Below, in pieces: positions 33,426-46,436 of a stretch of 64,000 nt of DNA. The notes below the pieces were generated by a model, which had not been told where the DNA came from, did not search any database, and saw only the letters and a program-made list of their open reading frames with translations. Numbering within the stretch: position 1 is the stretch's first letter; each line of letters starts with the position of its first letter. Position numbers and translations under genes: made by a program. Source of the DNA: Botryotinia globosa (taxonomy: Eukaryota > Ascomycota > Leotiomycetes > Helotiales > Sclerotiniaceae); contig RCSZ01000005.1 of NCBI GenBank assembly GCA_014898425.1, positions 2,258,501 to 2,322,500 of the forward strand, in the 5' to 3' direction.

Positions 33426-35360
33426 CTATGAGGTATCTCATCGAGACTCTGTCCATCCATCCATCCCATCCTCGATGCAAATGGTTTCAAGCTGACACTG
33501 ACATTCACCGATGAATCTCATGTGCCTTGCCTGCTCAATATGGCTATGCATATTCGATATCATGACTTATTACCTAGGCAGGTTCTCTCCGCAGTCCGTT
33601 GTCTCCAATCCTGATTCCTCACACAAGTAAGTCATGTTATGCCACCATTGGCAGCAGAAGAAGTACCTGGGTAGGAATGATATTGTCTCCGCTGGGTGGT
33701 AATGATTAATCAAGGCTTCATCCAACCTTGTTTGGAGGATCTATCCCAACATAAAATGTATCGAGCATATCAATGGACTGGTCAAGTTTCGGCTCTTGAG
33801 TATATTAAGACATAATTCGAGTCGGATCCATCCCGTTTTCGGGCTGGCGATGTTCATCAATCCCTCTTTATCTTGGAAAACGAAACACACGGAATCTTCG
33901 CAAGTGTGCCTAGCTAGTACTTTCATCTGTCAACATTTCGCAACAATCATGGGAGATGATGTCCACAGTCCACCCCCTCCCCCCTGTATGTATAAGTTCA
34001 TCAAAGTCCCCAAGCGCAAATGCATGCGACTCAGAAGTGATAAATCATACCTTGAGGGAACTCCATACATGTACTCTGTTTCTCCTCTAGACAATACTTG
34101 ATGGCCAGCACCCATTCAGCTACACATACTCCGTACTTCAAAATACACCAGTGCGGTCGAGACAACTCACGGAAAGCAAAGGCCAAGTGCTTGAGTAAAT
34201 CTTGATAATCAGCCAATGATATTCATGCGTCAACGTCTAAAAGCAAGGATGATTTGAGGATGATCATGGGTGTAATGTTCGATTTTCCGTTGACGGTACT
34301 CGTTTGACATGTTCGAAGATTGCAAGGAATGAAATGCGGTGCAAAATTACATTGAACGAAGGGAAATATCTTGGTGATTGTGGCTAATCAATAGAATCGC
34401 GCATTTCTCCTCTTCTCTTTCAAGTCAAGATATACTTTTCAATTGATGATGGTGGCTGTCGGTGTAGAAATACATTTGTTGAGTTGTGATTCCCCCTTCA
34501 TCTTGATCGCGAAAGGAAGATTGGCGATCCGGGATCATGGTATGCGTTGGCCACGAGTTTCAAATCGCATTCATGCTCCAAGCTGATTAGAAGAAAATTA
34601 CTCTTCCACGCGTTACTTGGGTCCTCAAAATAGGTCCAAATGATTATGACCGCCACTAGAAAAGCACCAAAGTACTAGCAACAAATCAACAACAATTGAT
34701 GGCGGCGTAAACAGGTAAGAATCCTCATTAGCACCTGTTGAATGGCTTATGAATGGAAGTCTCGATGTACCGTGTGTACGATGTATGTAGGTAGTAATAC
34801 TCTGTTTCTATCCAACGTTAAACATGATTCATGTCAACCTATCAAGAATGCAGCATTCCCATGCAAGCTGTTTTGTTCTTGTAATGTTGCATAGGTAGGT
34901 ACATGGTACATATACATATTCTCTCTCAATCGTGTGCGACATAGTTTGGTCCAAAATTTGAGTTGAAGCATTGTAACATCATCAATCATCAAATCATCAC
35001 ATCACCAAGCCGTATCGATGAATGATGATGAGGATGAGGGGCTTGGTGAAGGAAAATGCAAAAGGGTGGGGATTATTACCTAGGTTAATGCTGGAGAGGA
35101 TGATGAATGCTAGACACTTCCATGATCCATCGCAAACACATCAATTTTAGACTTTAGTGTGCAGCACAAAACCATTCGAGGACTTAATTTTTGACAATAC
35201 CTTGAGAGATAAACATTTCAAACCTAAAGAGAGTAAGTAAAGATACCTAAACCAACACAGATTGGTGCAAGGCGCAATGTGTTGTGTCCATCGTCTGCAC
35301 ATTCGTTACTGTGGTTGGATCTGTGCAATAGCCATCTATCTCTCTGGTCTGGTGGTGTCG

Positions 35361-35425
35361 CAATCGCAATCGCAATACCAGTGCCAGTGCCAGTGCCAGT
35401 CCCAGTCCCAGTCCCAGTCCCAATC
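35361..35425. repeat. CAATCG/CAGTGC/CAGTCC hexamer array
   Basis: A run of related six-base units that changes step by step from CAATCG through CAGTGC to CAGTCC. Confidence 0.8.
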
Positions 35426-35527
35426 CTTCAAAGTCAACTTATTACTGCCGCTGTTGCGTAGATGAATGTCATTGTCCAATGAAGTCCGCGCAACCTTTCC
35501 CACCACGAAACTGTAAGCTTGGCCAGT

Positions 35528-35567
35528 AGACCGCAGACCGCAGACCGCAGACCGCAGACCGCAGACC
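35528..35567. repeat. (AGACCGC)n minisatellite, 5.7 copies
   Basis: A 7-bp unit in perfect tandem copies. Confidence 0.9.
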
Positions 35568-36240
35568 CTGACCTTTGGAAGTACAAGTTCGCAACAAGAA
35601 TCCGCAGTCATTTTCCTCGAGTAAACAAAAACAAAAACAACATTTCGCGACAGACCTGCCTTCATTCATCCGGGAAAGTCGCGCGCTGATAGGAAGATAA
35701 TAAATAAAGTCAATAATATGAGCCTGCGCCATAAGCGCATAGTTCCCCGATTGTTTTGATTTCCGATTCGTGATGCGTGTTCCGGCTCGAAATACTAAAT
35801 ACTATATTGTTTGGCAAATCAGAAAGAATAAAATTGCCCCTCTTCGAGTACGAGGTTGATTTCCACCCGTCGAACACCAATCGCGGCACTTTCGAGTTTG
35901 AATTTTCGACCTTTTATCTGAAAGTGCGTGAGGAGAAAGAGTACAAAATGGGGTTTCGTTCAATCCTGCATGATTCATTGTGGAGATATGGAGATATGAT
36001 TGATAAAAGGTCGAGCATCTTTTGTATTCGTGGCACATCGTTCGGCCTTTCACCTCCCTTGAGTCTGTCATGCACCTTTTCACAAGGCTAAAAAATCGTA
36101 AAGACCTAATGCATAAGATGAATAACGGACTCTGGGATGCGGATGTATCGCGACGTCCAGATGAAGAATGGGAGTATGGTATGAACTTGGTCCCTGTGTA
36201 GAATATGAGGGGTCCGAGGGGTTTTCGAGGGGTTCGAAGA

Positions 36241-36270
36241 TTGCAGGTGATTGCAGGTGATTGCAGGTGA
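36241..36270. repeat. (TTGCAGGTGA)3
   Basis: Three perfect copies of a 10-bp unit. Confidence 0.85.
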
Positions 36271-36867
36271 TGAAACAAATCTATCTTTGATCAATCTTTA
36301 TCAGCACGTGATGGGGCGTGTGTCGACTGATAAAGAAACATCGTGGAGAACAAGATGATTGAGTATTTATATGTGCGGGAAACAATCGAGAGACCGGCTC
36401 GAGAATATCAAAAAATCAGAAAATTGAATAGAATGTTTCTTGGTACTTTGATGAATGATTTGGAATGGTACTTGTATAAGAATTCACTTATATGTCAGTT
36501 GTTCGATTCAAATTCATGATCCTGTCGTGTCTTTGGGAGACGTGTAGGAAGAACGCGATGCAGTCAGATACTTTGCCTTACCAAAGCAGAATCAAACGCT
36601 AAGCTCAAAGGGGAGAAGTGTAAATAAAGCTAAGAGCACCACGCAAGGGTCATGTTGTTGTTGTGCTCCAATGGCCAATGAAACGGCACAGATTCTGGTC
36701 CCCGCCAACCAGACAAAACAAAGAATTAAAATTGTATGCACCTCCCTCTCTACCTTACTTACCTGTACTCCAACCAGTTATTAGTTATTATACAAGAGAG
36801 AACTTTTTGGTCGAGACCCAAACATCAACAACTTCATCTTCGTCGCTCTCCACAAATCTTCCTGTCT

Positions 36868-36932
36868 CCCTCACCCTCACCCTCACCCTCACCCTCATCG
36901 TCACCGTCACCCTCACCCTCACCGTCACCTTC
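36868..36932. repeat. (CTCACC/GTCACC)n microsatellite
   Basis: About ten hexamer units with CTC/GTC variation in the cyclin upstream region. Confidence 0.8.
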
Positions 36933-37293
36933 TTTTCCATCTATTCCCCTCTAACCCCTCCTTCGGACCCCCATATCATCGTATCCATCTTCATGCTTCG
37001 AGCTATCATAACTCTGCAGGGACTTTTTTGACTACACGATTTCATACATTGCATATCAAAGCAAGCGATTGGCATAATCCTCCATAATTCTTGATTCACT
37101 GTCCAATTGAAACCAATCCCTTTCACCAAACAACATTCCTTCATGACAGCTTGATCGCGATAGCTTCTCGCCGCTTTTTTTTGATACTCGGACCACTTCG
37201 GCAAGAATAATACACAAACAGTACAGTCATCGCAAATCAGCTTCGGCTCTTGCTATCGTGTACCGCCGTGGGGAGAAAACAATAGCTTCAATC

Positions 37294-39638
37294 ATGGACG
37301 CCCGAGTAAGTTCTTCCCTCTTTCATCTTGCTGCTGGCACTATTACGACTATTGTGGCGGCGGCGGCGGCGGTGGTGGTGGTGGTGGTGGATCGCTCTTT
37401 CCTCCTTTCTTCCCGAGATTCATCATTTGCAGAGTACCCAGACGCAATCTTCTTTTACTTTCGTAATCTCCTCATGCTCCGATCTACATTCCAATTCATC
37501 ACCCTGTCAACTTCATTTCAATCTTCTTAGATTCTATTCAATTGCAGACAAATCAAACTGACATTAAATGTTTTAATAGCCCCAAAGACCTTCACGATTA
37601 ACTCAAGCCAATACCAATGGTGATGAGAACGTCGCACCTTTAATTACCAAACAACAATCAACTCTACATCAAAAACACAAGTCCACAGGAGCCTTAACCA
37701 ATATGTTAGCAGTCGGAGGACTCAAGGCTGCTGCCAAGAGGACTGCATTTGGAGATGTTAGCAATACCGCAAAGACTTTGACTACTATTCGGGACGAGTC
37801 TGCCGTTAATGGCAAGTCTGTCGAAACCATTAAGCCTATTGCTACTCAGGATAAGTCAGCTGCACTTTCAAAGCCAGCCCAACGACCACTCAACAACGCC
37901 CTCAAAGCGCCATTAGCTACATCTACTTCCGAACAACCCTCTATTGCTCCACTTCAAAAACAACCTCAAGCAAACAACACCAAGCGCAATGCTTTGGCTA
38001 AGAAGGGTGCTGTTTACAAGGATAACGAAAATGAAAACGTTCAACCACTTGCGCAAAAGCCAATTGCCTCGACTAGCTCAGCTCAACAAACCCTCGGCCC
38101 CAGACATGCTAAGAGTCAACCCGAGATCAAGGCCGAGCACCCGCTTTTACGGCGAACACAGAGCAAGCAGTTAAACAATGCTGTCGACAATGCCGAATCT
38201 ACAATCTACCACAACGCTTCGGAACATCCTCTGAAGGAGAACGTCAACGAATCTCACCTCCGATCTATCAAGGAAAAGGATGAGTCTGCTATCGCCGAGA
38301 AGTTGAAGTCACAAAAGCAATTACCAGCTGCACCCATTGCTTCGGAACCCGAAGAATATTGGCCCGAGGACGAAGAAGAGACCTATGACGACCAAGGCTA
38401 TCCAACTGCCCATTCCTTCCGAGGGGAGAATACCACTGGAGGAGCGACTACGGTTATCGTCCCAAAAGTCACAAACAAAGTTAAGAAAGAGCTTGAGGAT
38501 GCCAAGATTCTTGTCGAGTCTGTTCGAACCCAAGATGATATCGAGGACGAGATGTGGGACACCAGCATGGTGGCTGAGTATGGCGAGGAGATCTTCTCAT
38601 ACATGAGAGAGCTTGAGGTTAGTGATTCTGATATTCATTGTTGTGCTTGAGGAACGGTTTTGATGTAGCTCACCATGGAGCATGGGACAGCAGCAGCGGT
38701 CACTACTGAGACCTTTTTTGTTCATGCTGCCTCTGATATTGTTTTACACTTCGCTGACAAATCTCCAACCACAGAACAAACTTCTTCCTGACCCACACTA
38801 CATGGATACACAAGCAGAGATTCAATGGTCAATGCGATCTGTTTTGATGGATTGGTTGATTCAGGTTCACCAACGATTCTCGCTACTACCCGAGACCCTC
38901 TTCCTTTGCGTCAACTACATTGATAGATTCCTCTCGAAGAAGGTTGTTTCGCTTGGTAAGCTTCAATTGGTTGGTGCTACCGCCATCTTTGTTGCTGCCA
39001 AGTACGAAGAAATCAACTGTCCTTCCATCGGAGAGATCGTCTACATGGTTGATGGTGGTTACAGCAGTGAAGAAATTCTCAAGGCAGAGCGATTCATGCT
39101 CAGTATGCTTCAATTCGAGTTGGGATGGCCTGGACCAATGAGCTTTCTTCGTCGCATCAGTAAGGCTGATGATTATGATCTTGAAACTCGAACATTGGCC
39201 AAGTACTTCTTGGAGGTCACCATCATGGATGAAAGATTTGTCGGTAGCCCACCAAGCTTTGTTGCTGCAGCGTCCCATGCTGTTTCTAGGTTCATGCTCA
39301 GCAAAGGTGATTGGTCTCCAGCTCATGTCTACTACTCTGGGTATACTTGGAATCAGTTGAAGCCATTGGTTGCCTTGGTTATTGAGTGCTGCGAGAATGC
39401 TCGAAAACACCATGCTGCTGTCTTTGAGAAATATTCCGATCGCCGTTACAAGAGAGCATCTACTTACGTTGAGGATCAAATGATCAAGGGCTTTCAAATT
39501 CCGGGTATCAATCGCCGCCGACAATCAACATCTACTCCAGCCCCTCTACGCCTCGATTCTCAATACCAAAATGTTACGTTTGATCCATTGTTGTCCATCG
39601 AAGAGAACTCTCAGCGAATGATTCAAGCAAGAACCTAA
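37294..39638 (+). CDS. G2/mitotic B-type cyclin (NimE/Clb type)
   Basis: This is the regulatory subunit of Cdc2/Cdk1 for entry into mitosis. Exons are 37294-37305, 37580-38617 and 38775-39638, all in phase, 637 residues. The first exon encodes just MDAR; its 274-bp intron carries a GGC/GGT trinucleotide run near 37359-37391. The N-terminal region has a D-box-like RTAFGDVSN at residues 58-66 and a KEN box at about 223-225. The cyclin box starts near SMRSVLMDWLIQVHQRFSLL and includes TLFLCVNYIDRFLS and AAKYEE; a cyclin C-terminal domain follows. The D-box has Phe in place of the usual Leu. The gene sits alone, with large gene-poor stretches on both sides. Family assignment is firm. Confidence 0.93.
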
Positions 39639-40967
39639 GAATCTTAATTACAATAATCCTTTATAACAACACATCACACAACATTCAATTCACTGTATTT
39701 TATTGAACCAGATACGATTTTGAATCGACTACCATTCCTTTGGCATTTCGATTTAAACAACATCTGGATCCACTTTTACCATACCCCTTCAATAGACCAC
39801 ATTGCTTCACAGTGGCGTTGGCGGCGTTGCATACAAAATCAATTGGTTGCCGTCATCACTTTGCACACCGCATAATGGTTGGCTTTTATTTTACTGGTTT
39901 TGTTCTTCTCCTTCCTGGTTTTTTAGTGAGGGAGAGGGTTTTGCTCAATGATATGGCTTTTTTATTCTCTTCTGGAATTTAGGGCAGATACCTTTGCAGC
40001 ATCACGACTTTCATGATCTGATGATACCATGACTTTTTGAGTTATTTGCTTTTTACCTGGTGCAGGAGGGACAATGGATTGAAAAGGGGAGGAAAATCAA
40101 AGTAAATGGGCGGCAATATATCCATTGATCGGATATGCACTGCTTATCATTTTACATCAATATGGGGAGTTTAATGGCAGGGGACAGTCCTTTATTTTTT
40201 TCTTTTTCTTATTGCAATTGTTTTGTCGTCGGAGTTCTGATTCCCATCTACGGATGGGATTGGAATGAATTGTATTCCCAAGATACCATGAAGAAGTATT
40301 GGCATATGATAAAAATACTTCATATCGAAAAATAAAATTAACATAATATATTTGTATATTTTGTTGTGACTTTTGTGATGAATACAATTGTGACTTTTTT
40401 GAAATTTACTATAGGTAAATGTATAATAGCAAGATTCATGGATAGGTATAATGAGATGAAGTGTCTAATAAAGGGACGCAAAGTTGATTTGGATTATCCG
40501 AGGGGGTATATGGGATTGGTTGAATGGAATGGAGGACTCGCTTCTTTTTGAAGTTTCCCCTGAAAATTGGGGGATGGTTGATTGGTTGATTGATTAGCTG
40601 GTGATAGGTGATGATGGGTGATGATGATTGAGATGGGGTTGTACTTGTTTTTAATAGAATGGGATGGGATGGGATGGAATAAGTGAGGATGAGATGGGAT
40701 AGTTGGATGGGATAGTTGGATGGGATGGTTGGATTGCGTGATTGGATCATGAGAGAGAGAGGGGGTTGGGGGGAGAGGAAGAGGGGAGGAAAGAGGAAGG
40801 GGGGAGGAAGAGAGAGGAGGGGAAGAGGGGAGGTGAAGAAGGGGAAGAGAAAAGGTATGAAGATGTGGAGGTGTGGAGGAGGGGCTTGGAGGAGGGGATT
40901 GGATTATAAAGGATTTAGATTTAAATATGGATTTGGATTTAGATTTTAAATAAATAATTTAGATTAT

Positions 40968-40993
40968 AGATAGATAGATAGATAGATAGATAG
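40968..40993. repeat. (GATA)n microsatellite
   Basis: Six or so tandem GATA/TAGA units. Confidence 0.85.
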
Positions 40994-41061
40994 TGTGTAA
41001 TTGATATATATTATAAATGAGTGGGTGGATGAGGAGATGAATAGGGAAATAAGTGGATGGG

Positions 41062-41136
41062 TATATAGATTTATATATAGATTTATATATAGATTTATAT
41101 ATAGATTTATATATAGATTTATATATAGATTTATAT
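41062..41136. repeat. 12-bp minisatellite TATATAGATTTA, about 6 copies
   Basis: Six essentially perfect copies of an A/T-rich 12-bp unit. Confidence 0.9.
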
Positions 41137-42377
41137 GATTTAGATTGAAGAGATTAAATAAAATGACTTTGGATTTTGTATAGTTTTGGAAGTTTTAAGT
41201 GTAGTTGGTTGGTTGGTGTATGGGGATTGGTAGGTGGTGGATAGGTGGATAGGTTGGTAGATAGATAATAAATACTAGGGAATAGTTAGAGAAATTGATA
41301 GAGTAGGGAGGGAGGAGCTCGAGATTTTGATGGATAGTGGATTACTAGGAATGATGGGTAGATTTGGGGACTTGTAAACTTGTGGGCTTGTAGACTGGTG
41401 GGTAAGCCGGATCCCAAGGCCGTGGAAGAGATGGGAGGGATGGGATGGAGTGATGGGAGAGCGGGAAGGCGGGAAGGCGGGAGGGAAAAAGGTGGATTTT
41501 GAGGGGGGATTGGGATGGATGGTGGAGTGGGAGTTGGAGTTCGAGGTGTTTGTATCTTTGATTGAGATGTGGAATTTTGGGGTTCAGCTCGCTTGCGGAG
41601 GAGGGATTGGAAGAATTAGGGATCGTTTGTGTGTGGATGAGTGAAATAGAGAAATGGTTGGATTTGATTATATTTGTTGAATTCTTCTGTTGCAGTTTAG
41701 AGTGAGCGATTTAATCTTTATCATCAAGTACGGTATGCACCATAGGTAGTAAGTAGAACATCCTCTATCAAACTGATATAAGTGATCAGATGTTAATAAC
41801 CCTCTTACTCTATCGGTAGTTCTTCAAAAATAGCCGAGAATTAACTCCCTGGTCTCCTAGTCTCCTAGTCTCCTAGTATGTAACGATAACAACGTTGTAT
41901 TACTTACAGAGAAGTTTAATAATTGTGGTACTTTCTTGGCAAGTTGGGATATCCATTCTTGGGGGGCGGGGGGACGGGACGAATATACTTCGTATGCGCA
42001 CGTATCGAGTAGTATTTGCGGCCTGGCAGAACTGTGGCTGTTGGACCAGTAGTGGAGATGGAGGAAAGGAAGATAAGTTGAATGGGTTGCCGAGGAGCGA
42101 GGAGAGAAGATTGATGAGGGTATTTTGTAGAATCAGTAATGTCAGGGAGGTAGAGTTACATCTACCATACTCATGCGACTTGGCAATCCTTTGACGTTTG
42201 TTCTGATGCTTGTACTCCATATATGATACATCAGATGATATATTTGAAAGAGGATTAGTTTTTACTCGGGCTTCCCGGCAGTGTGTGTAACAGACTAATA
42301 ACAGTGGTCAACATCGGATTGTCATCTTATATCAAATTTGGAAACGAAGATGTAAATATTCTGTATGTAATATATAA

Positions 42378-42407
42378 TATATATATATATATATGTATAT
42401 ATATAGA
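42378..42407. repeat. (AT)n microsatellite
   Basis: Alternating TA run with one G interruption. Confidence 0.85.
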
Positions 42408-42830
42408 AATACAAAAGAATATAACAATTTCCTTCTTAAAACTCGACCTACCCTTCATTCTCAATAAATCACATTCATATTCATGCATTAATCAATTGAC
42501 GATGAATTAAAAAGTGGGTGAAAGTCTTCGCACTTTCTATCTACTGTACTCTTCTGGTGAAATTCGGTAGTTATTATATCATTTATATTAATGAATAAAA
42601 CCCGGCACTCTTCGGAACCAATCCCGACTCAAAATTGAATTTGTGTTTTCTTACCTCTCTGTACAGTCATACCGGCCCAGATTCGCCCCCATCTTCCCCA
42701 GTATTAATTTCCTCTCCAATTGGAGAAATCGTTGAATTGCTTGGAGCTACAGTAGATAAAAGTTTGGTTGGTCCCGTTGTCTTATTCTATTTAACTTCAA
42801 TTGAGAAGGGGAAAAAAAGAAAGAAAAAAG

Positions 42831-42876
42831 TTGACCGTTGACCGTTGACCGTTGACCGTTGACCGTTGACCGTTGA
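42831..42876. repeat. (TTGACCG)n minisatellite, 6.6 copies
   Basis: Perfect 7-bp units about 290 bp before the start codon of the mitochondrial carrier gene, preceded by an A/G-rich run. Confidence 0.92.
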
Positions 42877-43166
42877 GATTTGAGATTGATTGTCGTACGA
42901 AGAAGTTCCAATTCACCAATTGTCACCTCGCTCACGATATCCTCCAACAAGGAAAAAAAAAAAAGAAATATTATCCCCAAGTCTGACAACTCGACAATTC
43001 AATTTCCTGTTTGAGTGCGGAAACTCCAGGAAAACTCCACAATTCCTCGCAGATCTTCCTCCGAATTTCGGTCACTCTTTCAAAAGAAACTCATCCGAAG
43101 TGCACAGTATCCATCGGACGAATTTCATACACGATTTGGAGAGTCGCAGATTCAAACGGTCAAATC

Positions 43167-45419
43167 ATGACGGGGACAGATCTCACAACGGCGAAGGAGG
43201 TGGTGAAGGAGTCATTGTTGGGCTCAAGGGTGGCAGAGGATATTCAACTTTCCGCTCAATCGAAAGCTACTTTTGAGAAGAATTCGCGGAAGGATGAGTC
43301 TGGAGCTGAGGATTATATGACTGAAGAGGATTTTGTAAATGCCATTGCGCCGGAAGGAGAAGATTATGTGAGTCAATGTTTTACGTTTATGCCATGCTTC
43401 CTTTTCAAGAATCATAACTAATACCATTGATTCCCTCTTAGCATAAAATCAAACGAGAACAATATGCAATTCTATTCCGTGTAGCTGATCAAAGGAATAC
43501 TGGCAAAATCAGTTTACATGACTGGGGAACTTTCGAAAATCTCCTTGCCAAGCCCGACGCCGAATATGAGATCGCATTCCGTCTTTTCGATGTCGAGCGA
43601 ACCGGCACGGTCAAATATGACGATTTGAAGAAGTTATATGAATTGAACAAGGGACCAGATTCCATACCTTTCGATTGGAGTTGCGAATGGGCTACTCTAT
43701 ACAGTGGAGGAAAGAAGAGAAGACACGATCTGACTTATCCACAATTCTCGCAGATGCTTCGAGGTTTACAAGGAGAGAGAATACGTCAGGCTTTCCACCA
43801 TTTTGATAAAGATGGAGATGGATACATTGAGCCAGAGGAATTTCAAAGAATCATTCTCGAAACAGCCAAACACAAACTCTCGGATCATCTTCTCGAAAAT
43901 TTACATACTCTCTGCAATATCTCGGCTGGTAGCAAGATTTCATATGCAAATGTTAGAGCGTTCCAAAATATGATTAGGGAGATGGACTTGGTGGAGATGG
44001 TCATTAGACAGGCCACTGCAGAAAGCACCGATGGAAAGATTACCAGAACGGATTTCCTAAATGAAGCTGCAAGAATTACTAGATTTTCTCTCTTCACTCC
44101 TATGGAAGCCGACATTCTATTCCACTTTGCCAGTCTGGATAATCCTTCTGGCAGACTCGGATTATCTGATTTCGCAAAGGTTCTCGATGCCTCATGGCGC
44201 AACCCTTTGTACAATGCCTACGAAAAACGGGCTAATGGCAATGGTGTGAAAGCGGCTGGTGGAAGTGTCCTGTATAGCGTTCTTGAATCTGCACATCATT
44301 TCGCATTGGGAAGTTTGGCAGGAGCTTTTGGCGCATTTATGGTATACCCTATCGATCTCGTCAAAACCCGTATGCAAAATCAAAGATCTTCAAGAGTTGG
44401 AGAAATGTTGTACAAGAATTCTTGGGATTGTGCTAAGAAGGTTGTGCGCAATGAGGGGTTCAAGGGTCTATATTCTGGTGTTTTACCACAACTTGTCGGT
44501 GTTGCTCCAGAAAAGGCTATTAAATTGACAGTCAACGATCTTGTTCGCGGTCATTTCTCCTCCAAGGATGGCAAGATTCAATTGAAGCATGAAATTCTTG
44601 CTGGTGGTATGGCCGGTGGTTGTCAAGTGGTAAGCTAATATTTACCCCTCCGCCCCACTTTTGAATGTATACTAAAATCACGCACAGGTCTTCACTAACC
44701 CTCTTGAGATCGTCAAAATTCGTCTACAAGTTCAAGGAGAAGTCGCTAAAAGTGTTGAAGGCACTCCTCGCCGCTCAGCTATGTGGATCGTTCGTAACCT
44801 TGGTCTCGTCGGTCTCTACAAAGGAGCATCAGCATGTCTCTTACGTGATGTTCCTTTCTCCATGATTTATTTCCCTACATATAACCATTTGAAGCGCGAC
44901 TTCTTTGGTGAAAGTCAGACCAAAAAATTGGGTGTCGTGCATTTATTGACTGCAGGTGCCATTGCTGGTATGCCCGCTGCTTATTTGACTACTCCTTGTG
45001 ATGTTATCAAGACCAGATTACAAGTTGAAGCCAGAAAGGGAGAATCTCAATACACATCTCTTCGTCATGCCGCAAAAACCATCTTGAAAGAAGAAGGATT
45101 CAAAGCATTCTTCAAGGGTGGACCAGCTCGTATCCTTAGATCTTCCCCACAATTCGGTTTCACATTGGCTGCATATGAAGTCCTTCAAAATCTTCTTCCA
45201 ATGCCAGGTCATGCCAAGGATGAGAGACCTCATGTGGGTGTAGCTGGTGCGGCTGCATTGCCAGGCCAGGAGGGACCACTTCATTATTTGAGAAGTAGAA
45301 ATGCGTTGAAGATTATTTTGGATTTGGATCAGGAGTTCGGAAGAGTGAAGCTTCCTGGAAAGGAAAAGTGGATGGGATTACCTAGAGCCATTGGTGGAAA
45401 TGGTGCTGGAAGTTCTTAG
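43167..45419 (+). CDS. AGC1: EF-hand mitochondrial aspartate/glutamate carrier (Agc1/aralar type)
   Basis: This is an inner-mitochondrial-membrane carrier that exchanges aspartate for glutamate and serves the malate-aspartate shuttle. Exons are 43167-43367, 43442-44629 and 44688-45419, phases all 0, 706 residues. The N-terminal half carries EF-hand units; the clearest calcium loop is [13 protein letters not shown] near residues 189-201, while others are degenerate. The C-terminal half is a six-helix carrier with the three family motifs PIDLVKTR (about residue 370), PLEIVKIR and PCDVIKTR. Length and the fusion of EF hands to the carrier match aralar/citrin rather than simple carriers. The frame is open upstream of 43167 but has no ATG there. 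A C-terminal tail with [15 protein letters not shown] follows the carrier domain. Whether calcium regulates it in this fungus is unknown. Confidence 0.92.
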
Positions 45420-46436
45420 AGGATAGATGGGGAGTGAACATTATATGGGTTGGGGTATTGGAGGGGAAGGGAGTGAAAAATAAATAGAGAGAGAGAAAGA
45501 AGAAAGAAATAGAAATTCATGACCTATGTTCATGTATTTGGATTAATTGGATGGTGCCTGATTTGATTTGATTTGGGACCTGGGCGTGGGTTTAGACTGA
45601 TGAATAGATATGATGGGATAGAATCGATGGAATAGCATCGATGAGTGAGTGCTAGGGAGATAGGTAGGTAGGTTGATGGGGGGAGGGGGAGGGGAGGGGG
45701 TTGTAGGTAGCGGGGGCTAGATTTAGATCTTTAGATCGGGGTTTACGATGGATGGATGAGAAGATTGGTAGATAAAGGGAGGGGAAAGAAGATGAGAGGG
45801 AGAGAAGAGGAGAGGAGAGAGGGGGACAGCGAAGAATGGATGGGAAACATATAATAAGGAAGGGGTTATCGTTATATATTTAGGCGGTTAGATGAAGGTA
45901 GATAGTTAGATAGTTAGATGAATGGATATTTATTAAATGGTTCAAGGGTTCTGTCTATTTGGGTGCATGGTTCGAATTTTTTGGTTTCGTATTTTGAGGG
46001 TGTTTTGAGCGTGTGAGGGGAGGAAGGGATGAGGAGATGAGAGTTTACGGGCTTGTAGCGGTTAGGTAGGTACCTAGTAGGTATGCTTGTTGAATTTGGA
46101 AGTATTGGGTGGATGAAGGGGAAATTGAAGAGAATACATCATGTGGTTGGTGCTTAGCTTGTTTTTCTACTTGGTGTGCAGCGTTGAGAGGGTTTGGTTT
46201 TTCGTACCCTTTCTATTACATTGCACTTGATCGCATTTAATCTTTCTTGTTGGTTCTTTTTTGGCTCAGCTTGTTAACCTTGGGTAGATACTCAGCATGG
46301 GATTGTTTCCTTGTCTTTTCTCTAATTTAGAATGATCGTCGTCGTCGTCCCCTTTGGAGTGCTTTTACATGCATGGATGATTGGATGGGCTTTAGATGGG
46401 CTTTAGATGCGTTTGAATCATTGCTTTTCTGTCCAA
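45420..46436. other. Purine-rich 3' flank, gene-free
   Basis: About 1 kb with G/A-rich plus strand up to 45.85 kb (GGGAGG and GAGAGA runs). No gene supported. Confidence 0.5.

Larger units (their letters stand above)
32306..37293. other. Long divergent upstream region (5 kb), gene-free
   Basis: This lies between the minus-strand transcription factor and the plus-strand cyclin. It holds 5' leader sequence, an AT microsatellite at 33394-33419 and several minisatellites. Open frames in it are short, mostly without ATG, and overlap repeats. Long leaders are common for fungal regulators, so much of it may be transcribed. Confidence 0.5.
39639..43166. other. Gene-free purine-rich region (3.5 kb)
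   Basis: This lies between the tandem-oriented cyclin and carrier genes. From about 40.5 to 41.6 kb the plus strand is very G/A-rich with GGGAT and GGAGG repeats, then several tandem arrays. Open frames there are repeat translations. It includes the carrier promoter near the right end. Confidence 0.55.

Noticed and set aside
35802..36278. 158-aa minus-strand open frame
   Set aside because: Composition looks random, no motif, overlaps a plus-strand open frame and a tandem repeat at its 5' end.
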